20,846 bases of DNA. Origin: an uncultured Eubacteriales bacterium. GTDB lineage: Bacteria > Bacillota > Clostridia > Oscillospirales > Acutalibacteraceae. Below are positions 8,103 through 14,122 of this stretch, one piece after another. The notes beneath the pieces were generated by a model. That model ran no database searches and had not been told where the DNA came from. It saw nothing but the letters and a program-made list of their open reading frames with translations. The DNA is taken from contig CAKSNI010000003.1 of assembly GCA_934476025.1 (NCBI GenBank), forward strand, positions 1 to 20,846, in the 5' to 3' direction. Every line of letters begins with the position of its first letter. Positions within the stretch are counted from its first letter, which is position 1. Position numbers and translations under genes: made by a program.

Positions 8103-9126
8103 GATCGCCGTCAGTGAGAAAAATCGCTTTTTTGCGGCTGTTGCCAAAGAAGTTGCTCTGTACCTTCCGGTGGATACCGCCAAAGGAGCCTTCTTTGAAA
8201 AATGGGAAGAAGGCAAAGCGGTTTCTTCGGCGTTGAATACCAATCGGAGCGCGAAAGATTTCTTCTTTCCGCAAACCGAAAACCTGATGGATTTCAAAAC
8301 CCAGGGCAAAAAGATCGAGGTAATCGACACCCGCAGCGAAACGGAAGATTTTGTTCTGTTCGGGGTTCGGGCCTGCGACTGCAAGAGCTTTGAAATTTTG
8401 GACCGGGTGTTTTTAAGCGAACCGGTGGACTCTTACTATCAGAACCGTCGGGAGCATGCCGTGATTTTTACCATGGCCTGTACCAAACCGGCTGAAACCT
8501 GTTTCTGCTCCACCTTTGGAATTCACCCTGAAGAACCGATGGGGGATGTTTCCTGTTATGAAACGGCCGATCAGCTGTATCTGGCCGCGCAGACCGAAAA
8601 AGGGAAGTCCTTCCTTGCCCGGTTTGAAGGGCTTCTACAGGCGGGGGATGCCACTGATGAAAAGGCAGTGGAGGAACAGAAAGACACCATCGTGCAGCGT
8701 CTTTCCAAAACGCCGCTGGCTTCGCTGAAAGCCGATGCTTTCGGTGCCGGAAAAACCCAGGAGTTTTTCGACGATCCTGCCTGGAAGGAACTTTCCGCCA
8801 GTTGCCTCGGTTGTGGAACCTGCACCTTTGTCTGCCCGACCTGTCAGTGCTATGATATAAAGGACTTTGATACCGGCCACGGCGTCAAGCGCTTCCGCTG
8901 CTGGGATTCCTGTATGTATTCCCAGTTCACCAAAATGTCGGCCGGTCAGCCGAGATTGACTCAGCTGGAACGCTTCCGTCAGCGTTTTATGCACAAACTG
9001 GTATATTATCCGAGCAATAATGACGGTCTGTTCTCCTGTGTCGGCTGCGGCCGCTGCCTGGCCAAATGTCCGATTCAGATGAACATTGTGAAGGTAATGA
9101 AAAAGTTGGGAGGTCCGAAAGAATGA
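8095..9126 (+). CDS. FlxB-like 4Fe-4S protein (sulfhydrogenase beta / AsrA family)
   Basis: The protein has 343 residues of the HydB/AsrA-like type. Hallmarks are GVRACDCKSFEILDRVF (90-106), CFCSTFG (136-142) and two [4Fe-4S] motifs, Cys237/240/243/247 and Cys315/318/321/325. Family members transfer electrons to or from a partner PyrK-like flavoprotein, which is exactly the next gene (ATGA overlap). In anaerobic sulfite reductase the same pair works with AsrC, which is absent here, so the Hdr-Flx context takes precedence. The ribosome binding site GAGGGGG (8081-8087) is seven bases before the ATG. A conserved role as electron relay between FlxA and the rest of the complex is inferred. Confidence 0.85.
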   Translation: MLKIAVSEKNRFFAAVAKEVALYLPVDTAKGAFFEKWEEGKAVSSALNTNRSAKDFFFPQTENLMDFKTQGKKIEVIDTRSETEDFVLFGVRACDCKSFEILDRVFLSEPVDSYYQNRREHAVIFTMACTKPAETCFCSTFGIHPEEPMGDVSCYETADQLYLAAQTEKGKSFLARFEGLLQAGDATDEKAVEEQKDTIVQRLSKTPLASLKADAFGAGKTQEFFDDPAWKELSASCLGCGTCTFVCPTCQCYDIKDFDTGHGVKRFRCWDSCMYSQFTKMSAGQPRLTQLERFRQRFMHKLVYYPSNNDGLFSCVGCGRCLAKCPIQMNIVKVMKKLGGPKE

Positions 9127-9956
9127 TTGCTGCAAACGAACCGTTGATCCCAAAAATCGGCGTAGTTACCGATATTCGGATTGATACGCCGGATGTCAAG
9201 ACCTTCCGGGTTGTAACACCGGAAGGCAAAAAAGCTTTCGAACATAAGCCCGGCCAGTGTGCTATGCTTTCCATCCCCGGCGTGGGGGAAGCGATGTTTT
9301 CCATTACTTCTTCTCCGACCAACGAAGAATTCATGGAATTTTCCATTAAGAAATGCGGCTGCGTCACCGAATGGCTCCATGCAATGGAAGTTGGCCAGGA
9401 AATCACCATTCGTGGGCCGTACGGGCGTCCGTTCCCGGTAGATACGGAATTTGTCGGTCACGACCTTCTGTTTGTAGCCGGCGGCATCGGGCTGGCTCCG
9501 CTGCGCTCGGTCATCAATTATTGCCGTCATTACCGCGATCGTTACGGGAAAATTGATATTGTTTACGGCTCCCGCAGCAAGCAGGATCTGGTGGATTATC
9601 AGGAAATTCTGGATGAATGGACCAAAGATGAAGGGGTTCAGGTTCACCTGACCATCGACCGGGAACAACCGGATTGGGATGGCCATGTCGGATTTGTACC
9701 CAATTATGTGAAGGAACTCGGTTTTTCTACCGATAAAATTGCCGTTTTGTGCGGTCCGCCGATCATGATTAAGTTTACCCTGGCCGGTCTTCAGGAATTG
9801 GGATTTGCTCAGAGGCAGGTGTATACCACCATGGAACTGAAAATGAAATGCGGAATCGGCAAATGCGGCCGCTGCAACATCGGCTCCAAGTATGTTTGCA
9901 AAGACGGCCCGGTTTTCCGTTTTGATGAGCTGGACGAACTGCCCAACGAATATTGA
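9123..9956 (+). CDS. flxA: FlxA-like FAD/NAD(P)H-binding oxidoreductase (PyrK/AsrB/HydG family)
   Basis: The protein has 277 residues. It comprises an FAD-binding beta-barrel (HKPGQCAMLS at 41-50, FSITSSP at 59-65, GPYGRPFP at 98-105), an NAD(P) domain (VAGGIGLAPLRS at 118-129, VYGSR at 147-151, CGPP at 210-213) and a C-terminal [2Fe-2S] site (Cys243, 248, 251, 259) as in dihydroorotate dehydrogenase PyrK. It is the likely NADH entry point of the complex. The start is the ATG in a 4-base ATGA overlap with the previous gene, with GGGAGG (9108-9113) nine bases upstream; the longer frame beginning at 9066 would lie inside the preceding CDS without this site. frdB follows after 18 bases. Confidence 0.9.
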   Translation: MIAANEPLIPKIGVVTDIRIDTPDVKTFRVVTPEGKKAFEHKPGQCAMLSIPGVGEAMFSITSSPTNEEFMEFSIKKCGCVTEWLHAMEVGQEITIRGPYGRPFPVDTEFVGHDLLFVAGGIGLAPLRSVINYCRHYRDRYGKIDIVYGSRSKQDLVDYQEILDEWTKDEGVQVHLTIDREQPDWDGHVGFVPNYVKELGFSTDKIAVLCGPPIMIKFTLAGLQELGFAQRQVYTTMELKMKCGIGKCGRCNIGSKYVCKDGPVFRFDELDELPNEY

Positions 9957-9974
9957 TATAGGGAGATACGAACG

Positions 9975-10649
9975 ATGGAAAATATGGTGAATGTTTATTT
10001 GTTCGGGAAAAAGTACAGCGTTCCGTCCGATCTGACCATCATGCGTGCCATGGAGTATGCCGGATATCAGCTGGTTCGCGGCTGTGGCTGTCGGAACGGC
10101 TTCTGCGGTGCCTGTGCGACAATCTACCGCATCAAAGGCGATCGGGAACTAAAAGCCTGTCTTGCCTGTCAAACCAAGGTAGAGGACAATATGTATGTGG
10201 CGACCCTGCCGTTTTTCCCATTGGTCAAGCAGGTGTACGATATTGAAAAAATTCAACCGACTCAGCAGATTATGATGCAGTTGTATCCGGAAATTTACGC
10301 CTGCGTCGGGTGCAATGCCTGCACCAAGAGCTGTACGCAGGGGTTGAATGTCATGCAGTACATTGCCTATGCTCAGCGCGGAGAATTTCAAAAATGCGCC
10401 GAAGAATCATTTGACTGTGTTATGTGCGGAGTCTGCTCCTCCCGTTGCCCGGCCGGCATTTCTCATCCTCAGGTGGCTATGTTGGCACGCCGGCTGAATG
10501 GAAAATATCTGGCACCGAAATCCGAACATCTGGAAAATCGGGTGAAGGAAATTCATGACGGAACCTTCCGTGAATTGATTGAACAGTTGATGCAAAAACC
10601 TGTTGAAGAGATGAAAGAGCTCTACAACAACAGGGAAATTGAAAAGTAA
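9975..10649 (+). CDS. frdB: Fumarate reductase/succinate dehydrogenase-type iron-sulfur subunit, [2Fe-2S] plus two four-Cys clusters
   Basis: The protein has 224 residues. The plant-type [2Fe-2S] domain has GCGCRNGFCGAC with Cys39, Cys44, Cys47 and a fourth ligand at Cys62 or 65. The helical domain has CVGCNACTKSC (Cys110/113/116/120) and CVMCGVCSSRCP (Cys148/151/154/158). Canonical FrdB lacks one Cys in the second motif, giving the quinone-proximal [3Fe-4S] cluster; here all four are present, so two [4Fe-4S] clusters are expected. No C-terminal CCG domain is fused, unlike methanogen TfrB. It transfers electrons to the flavoprotein encoded 13 bases downstream. GGGAG (9961-9965) precedes the ATG by nine bases. 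There is no membrane anchor gene nearby, so a soluble reductase is inferred. Confidence 0.85.
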   Translation: MENMVNVYLFGKKYSVPSDLTIMRAMEYAGYQLVRGCGCRNGFCGACATIYRIKGDRELKACLACQTKVEDNMYVATLPFFPLVKQVYDIEKIQPTQQIMMQLYPEIYACVGCNACTKSCTQGLNVMQYIAYAQRGEFQKCAEESFDCVMCGVCSSRCPAGISHPQVAMLARRLNGKYLAPKSEHLENRVKEIHDGTFRELIEQLMQKPVEEMKELYNNREIEK

Positions 10650-10662
10650 GGAGGAAATACGA

Positions 10663-12261
10663 ATGTATGCCGAACAATTTCAAAAATCCCTGGCTCTTGT
10701 AGAAGCCGCCCGGAAGGACAATATCGCTTTGGAACCCCGGAGAATGACAGCCCAGGAAAAGGATGACCTGCTGGCTGCCTATCATCCGGACTATAAAAAG
10801 AGCGAATTTTCCACCCTGCAAATCGGCCCGAATAAGGGAGAACAGGTGCCGCACGAACTTTGCGAAATGCTGCAGGCAAAAAGCCGGATCAGTGCAGAGG
10901 ATGTGGATCTGAATCAAATTGATTATGATACCGATGTTCTGATTATCGGCGGCGGCGGTGCCGGTGCGTCGGCAGCCATTGAAGCGGACAACGCCGGTGC
11001 CAAGGTAATGATTGTTACCAAACTGAGAATCGGCGATGCCAATACCATGATGGCAGAAGGCGGTATTCAGGCGGCAGATAAGCCGAACGATTCGCCGGCG
11101 ATTCACTTCGTAGATGCTTTCGGCGGCGGCCATTATGCGGCCAAACGGGAATTGCTTGCCAAATTGGTTTGTGATGCTCCGGATGCCATTCAGTGGCTCA
11201 ATGACCTCGGGGTGGAATTTGATAAGGCACCGGACGGCACCATGATTACCACCCACGGCGGCGGGACCTCCCGGAAACGGATGCACGCCGCAAAGGATTA
11301 TTCCGGAGCGGAAATCATGAGAACCCTGCGGGATGAGGTACTGAACCGCCAAATCCCGGTGGTTGATTTTACGGCGGCTATTGAACTGATTCTGGATGAA
11401 GAAGGGCGTGCTGCCGGAGCGGTTCTGATGAATATGGAAACCAAAGAACTGCTGGTAGCCCGTGCCAAAACGGTGATCATTGCAACCGGCGGCGCCGGAA
11501 GAATGCACTATCAAGGTTTCCCGACTTCCAACCATTATGGGGCTACGGCCGACGGGTTGGTTCTCGGATATCGGGTGGGGGCAAAACTGCTTTATGCAGA
11601 TACCCTGCAGTACCATCCGACGGGGGCGGCTTTCCCACAGCAGATTTTCGGGGCATTGGTTACCGAAAAGGTTCGTTCGCTGGGTGCAAAACTGGTCAAC
11701 CGGGACGGAAAGGTCTTTATGCACCCGCTGGAAACTCGCGATGTCGCGGCCGCTTCCATCATTCGGGAATGCTCGGATCGCGATGAAGGTGTCGATACCG
11801 GCAATGGCAAGGCTGTTTGGCTGGATACCCCGATGATTGAAGCCATCGGCGGAGAAGGAACCATTGAAAAGAGAATCCCGGCCATGATGCGGATGTTTGC
11901 CGGTTACGGAATTGATATTCGTAAAGAACCGATTCTTGTTTATCCGACCCTTCATTATCAGAACGGCGGATTGGATATCAACGCCACCGGTATGAGTACC
12001 TGCGTGGAAAATCTGTATGTTGCCGGCGAAGCTGTCGGAGGAATCCACGGCAGAAACCGGTTAATGGGCAACTCACTTTTGGATATTATTGTATTCGGAA
12101 GAACTGCCGGCCGCAATGCCGGGAAAAAGTCGGCTCAAATAAAACCGGGCAAGCTGACATTGGCTCATATTGCTGCCTTTGATGAGCAACGCAAGGCAGC
12201 CGGGATTGTGACCGACGCGGTTTCACCGAAACTTCTGCCGGATTATCGCAGAAAGAAATAA
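10663..12261 (+). CDS. frdA: Fumarate reductase flavoprotein subunit with N-terminal extension
   Basis: The protein has 532 residues. The FAD-binding GGGGAG (96-101) begins after an N-terminal extension of about 90 residues not found in Escherichia coli FrdA. Catalytic residues of the succinate dehydrogenase/fumarate reductase family are all visible: His318 (HPTG), Thr334-Glu335, Arg338 (TEKVRSLGAKL), His431 (LHYQNGG) and Arg466 (GRNRLMGNSL). The C-terminal helical domain is short. It reduces fumarate to succinate in the cytoplasm, fed by FrdB. L-aspartate oxidase (NadB) is an alternative family member, but the FrdB partner and absence of nadA/nadC nearby oppose it. The start is ATG at 10663 with AAGGAGG (10648-10654) eight bases upstream; a longer frame from 10639 would overlap frdB without a site. 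Confidence 0.9.
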   Translation: MYAEQFQKSLALVEAARKDNIALEPRRMTAQEKDDLLAAYHPDYKKSEFSTLQIGPNKGEQVPHELCEMLQAKSRISAEDVDLNQIDYDTDVLIIGGGGAGASAAIEADNAGAKVMIVTKLRIGDANTMMAEGGIQAADKPNDSPAIHFVDAFGGGHYAAKRELLAKLVCDAPDAIQWLNDLGVEFDKAPDGTMITTHGGGTSRKRMHAAKDYSGAEIMRTLRDEVLNRQIPVVDFTAAIELILDEEGRAAGAVLMNMETKELLVARAKTVIIATGGAGRMHYQGFPTSNHYGATADGLVLGYRVGAKLLYADTLQYHPTGAAFPQQIFGALVTEKVRSLGAKLVNRDGKVFMHPLETRDVAAASIIRECSDRDEGVDTGNGKAVWLDTPMIEAIGGEGTIEKRIPAMMRMFAGYGIDIRKEPILVYPTLHYQNGGLDINATGMSTCVENLYVAGEAVGGIHGRNRLMGNSLLDIIVFGRTAGRNAGKKSAQIKPGKLTLAHIAAFDEQRKAAGIVTDAVSPKLLPDYRRKK

Positions 12262-12273
12262 AGAGGGGTTTAT

Positions 12274-12606
12274 ATGATTGTTAACTTGCTGGAAGCACTG
12301 ACAATTTTTTGCTTTGGGCTTTCCTGGCCGATTTCCATTCGGAAATCCTGGGTCTCCCGCACCGCAAAAGGGAAAAGTTTGTTTTTTGAAGTTTTTTTGT
12401 TGATTGGGTATGCCTGCGGAATTGCCAAAAAAATTATTGAGGCCGGCGGTTTCTTCGGAGCAAAGCAAGGAAGCGGATTCATCTTTGTGTTGAGCTTTTT
12501 CTTCTATGTTTTGAACTTTGTAGAAATTTCCATTGATGCGGCACTTTATTTCCGTAACAAAAAGCTGGATGAGAAAGCCGATGCGCAGGCAAAGGCCAAC
12601 GCTTAA
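12274..12606 (+). CDS. Small PQ-loop/SemiSWEET-like integral membrane protein
   Basis: The protein has 110 residues. Three hydrophobic segments are visible at about 4-20, 36-55 and 68-93, with a basic loop after the first and a charged Lys/Asp-rich tail. The FGLSWPISIRKSWVSRTAKG stretch, helix then Pro then basic turn followed by GKS, resembles single PQ-loop repeats of the SemiSWEET type. It has no histidine, so it cannot be a haem-binding succinate dehydrogenase/fumarate reductase anchor of the usual kind. It starts 12 bases after frdA, with GAGGGG (12263-12268) five bases before the ATG, and is followed by a hairpin, so it is the last gene of the operon. Transport of a C4 acid or a structural role are both guesses; the function is unknown. 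Confidence 0.7.
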   Translation: MIVNLLEALTIFCFGLSWPISIRKSWVSRTAKGKSLFFEVFLLIGYACGIAKKIIEAGGFFGAKQGSGFIFVLSFFFYVLNFVEISIDAALYFRNKKLDEKADAQAKANA

Positions 12607-12619
12607 AAGGGCTTTTAAA

Positions 12620-12656
12620 AGCAGGGGGAACAACCGGTTAGGTTGCTCCCCCTGCT
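12620..12656 (+). terminator. Hairpin at the end of the fumarate reductase operon
   Basis: The arms 12620-12635 and 12641-12656 pair over 16 positions with one A-C mismatch and a 5-base loop. No T-run follows, so it may act mainly to stabilise the 3' end, with the next hairpin (12690-12711) completing termination. Confidence 0.6.
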
Positions 12657-12689
12657 TCAGTCTGTCGATAAACCATAAATTCTGTTTTT

Positions 12690-12711
12690 GCGGCGGTAAC
12701 GCCGCTTTTTT
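12690..12711 (+). terminator. Intrinsic terminator, GCGGCG hairpin plus T6
   Basis: A perfect 6-bp stem (12690-12695 with 12700-12705) and a GTAA tetraloop are followed directly by six T (12706-12711). It is a textbook Rho-independent terminator for the upstream operon. Confidence 0.85.
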
Positions 12712-12885
12712 CGTTTTTCCGCTGACAGGTGCGTCGGAAAAACACGCTCATAGTGTCGGGAAATGCTGCCCCCGGGGATATTTCCGTAAAATGCCGGTTT
12801 TGGATACCGGTTTCTTTTTTGGCGACAGACCCATTGTATAGCTGCCGAAAAGAATTCATGCGGCAAGGGATCGCCGGGATTTTGC

Positions 12886-12912
12886 TTAAAAAATGCGGCG
12901 CTTCCGCCGCAT
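12886..12912 (-). terminator. Intrinsic terminator of the DUF4349 gene
   Basis: The stem ATGCGGCG/CGCCGCAT (12893-12900 with 12905-12912) has a 4-base loop. On the - strand it is followed by a run of T (plus-strand A at 12888-12893). It lies 24 bases after the stop of the - strand gene. Confidence 0.85.
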
Positions 12913-12935
12913 GATGCGGGAATTTTTGTAAAAAA

Positions 12936-13793
12936 TCAGGATTTCGGCCCCCGGCGTTTTTTTCGCTTTTGGCAAAGCCGAATGATCAGGAAAACAATCA
13001 GGAACAGCAGGGCAAAAACCAGAAGATAGGGAATGAAAGCGGTAAGAATGACCAAAAAGAGCAGAAATCCGTCCCGGATATGTTCCAGACTTTCTACAAA
13101 GCGATGGCCAAGTCGGCTTGCAAAGGAGGTGGGGCGGGTGCTTTCCTTATCGACTTCACAGACGGTCAGAGAAAGGGCACTGTAGGAAATCTGCTGATCG
13201 AAGGATTTCAGCTGCCGTGTATAAGATTCGAGCTGAGCGGTTACTTCGGAAAGCTGTTCGCGGATTTTCAATAGATCTTCCACTTGATCAGCGGCCTGCA
13301 GCATTTGCAGCAAGGCTTCTTTCTCCGCCTGCAAGGCAGCTATTCTGCCTTCCGTGTCGGCGTATTGGGCGGTAATATCTTCGGTTTCAAACAGTTGTCG
13401 GGTGATGGTGGCGTTCTCAAAGGCTGAACTTAAAAAGGCTTCCAGCGATTCAGCCGGAATGCGAAGGGTTAGATAGCAGGTCCGCCGGGAAAAGGAGTTT
13501 TCGTTTTCGCTATACTTTTCCCGATAGCCGCCGTATTTTGTCAGAAGGTGATCGAGTGTTGTCAAAAAATCTTCATAATGAGCGGTTTCAACGGTGCATT
13601 CGCCACTGGTGATCCGTTTGCGGTCAGAGGACTGCAAATCGGAAAGAATGCCCGTTTCTTCGATCCGACCTGCTTCGCCAACGGAGTTTTCCAGGGTGGC
13701 GGTGTGACCGGATTTAACGGTTGAGGGGGCATAACAGGCACAAAGCGAAAGGCAAAGAAGCAGGGCGACACTCAGGACTAAAATTCGTTTCAT
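12936..13793 (-). CDS. DUF4349-family lipoprotein with coiled coil and C-terminal membrane helix
   Basis: The protein has 285 residues. An N-terminal signal peptide (MKR then a hydrophobic stretch 4-17) ends in a lipobox LCAC with Cys20 as the lipidated residue. Residues 60-140 have the DUF4349 look: CTVETAHYEDFLTTLDHL, then GGY and RIPAESLEAFL. Heptad-like residues 141-205 suggest a coiled coil, and a strong membrane helix lies at about 242-273, followed by a basic tail (QKRKKRR). The molecular function of the family is unknown. The start is ATG at 13793 because GGAGG sits six bases upstream on the - strand and the signal peptide begins here; a longer frame would add 32 residues of no apparent character. 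It is a single-gene unit with its own promoter and terminator. Confidence 0.83.
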   Translation of the reverse strand: MKRILVLSVALLLCLSLCACYAPSTVKSGHTATLENSVGEAGRIEETGILSDLQSSDRKRITSGECTVETAHYEDFLTTLDHLLTKYGGYREKYSENENSFSRRTCYLTLRIPAESLEAFLSSAFENATITRQLFETEDITAQYADTEGRIAALQAEKEALLQMLQAADQVEDLLKIREQLSEVTAQLESYTRQLKSFDQQISYSALSLTVCEVDKESTRPTSFASRLGHRFVESLEHIRDGFLLFLVILTAFIPYLLVFALLFLIVFLIIRLCQKRKKRRGPKS

Positions 13794-13859
13794 GGGGTTC
13801 CTCCATTCTGTCGCAGCCCGGTAACGGGCACGAAAAAATTGATCGTTGGTTCCACCCTC

Positions 13860-13889
13860 TGTATACCACAGGATCAACAGATCTGTCAA
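13860..13889 (-). promoter_or_regulatory. Promoter of the DUF4349 lipoprotein gene
   Basis: Read on the - strand: a perfect -35 TTGACA (13889-13884), an 18-bp spacer, and -10 TATACA (13865-13860) preceded by TGG, an extended -10. The start is expected near 13853, giving a leader of about 60 bases. Confidence 0.75.
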
Positions 13890-13931
13890 GTTACAAGTTT
13901 GTCAGAATTATCGAAAATTTTCCGTTAGGTG

Positions 13932-13945
13932 TGCATGAATATGCA
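13932..13945. promoter_or_regulatory. TGCATgaatATGCA palindrome, possible upstream ArgR site
   Basis: A perfect 5-bp-arm palindrome containing CATGAATA, similar to the start of the Bacillus AhrC ARG-box consensus, about 105 bases upstream of the argG promoter. The match is partial. Confidence 0.3.
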
Positions 13946-14048
13946 GTACGGCTGATGGGAATATCTAGCCGTTTCTCCCAATAATTGTAGAAATATGGCC
14001 GAAATAATTGGTTGTATTCCCGAATTTAAAAATATTTTCAAAAAATGC

Positions 14049-14085
14049 TTGCATAAATATAAGAAATATGTTACTATTTATGCAA
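14049..14085 (+). promoter_or_regulatory. argG promoter embedded in a 10-bp inverted repeat (ARG-box-like)
   Basis: The -35 TTGCAT (14049-14054), 17-bp spacer, and -10 TACTAT (14072-14077) with upstream TGT form an extended -10 promoter. The arms TTGCATAAAT (14049-14058) and ATTTATGCAA (14076-14085) are perfect inverted repeats covering the -35 and -10 boxes. The AT-rich TGCAT/ATGCA half-sites resemble ArgR/AhrC operators, which would fit arginine repression of argG. Confidence 0.6.
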
Positions 14086-14122
14086 CAACAAAAGAGGCAA
14101 TATCAAACAGGAGGCAACGATT

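Larger units (their letters stand above)
12607..12935. other. Gene-free 329-base interval with hairpins and terminators
   Basis: No convincing coding frame with a ribosome binding site is present. It contains the operon hairpin, the T6 terminator, then three further inverted repeats (12713-12743, 12759-12785, 12793-12811), the last leading into the T-rich run TTTCTTTTTT (12811-12820), and finally the terminator of the opposite-strand lipoprotein gene (12886-12912). The middle part could be a structured small RNA, but no known RNA family is recognised. Confidence 0.6.
13794..14122. other. 329-base divergent intergenic region between the DUF4349 gene and argG
   Basis: It holds the leftward promoter (13860-13889), a TGCAT-N4-ATGCA palindrome (13932-13945) and the rightward argG promoter inside a 10-bp inverted repeat (14049-14085). 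The AT-rich stretch 13980-14048 shows no gene. Confidence 0.7.

Noticed and set aside
8095..9956. FlxB-like/FlxA-like pair read as anaerobic sulfite reductase AsrA/AsrB
   Set aside because: No AsrC sirohaem subunit is present, and the genes overlap an hdrA-flxD chain, so the Hdr-Flx reading explains the context better.
10663..12261. Flavoprotein as L-aspartate oxidase NadB or adenylylsulfate reductase AprA
   Set aside because: The fumarate reductase residues are complete, an FrdB partner is adjacent, and no nadA, nadC or apr genes are nearby.
12274..12606. Small membrane protein as the fumarate reductase membrane anchor
   Set aside because: It has no histidine for haem or quinone sites and resembles a PQ-loop repeat instead.
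13848..13858. AGGGTGGAACC on the - strand, resembling the T-box antiterminator core
   Set aside because: It overlaps the predicted start site of the DUF4349 promoter, has no specifier stem or following terminator helix, and the gene is not an amino-acid or tRNA-synthetase gene.
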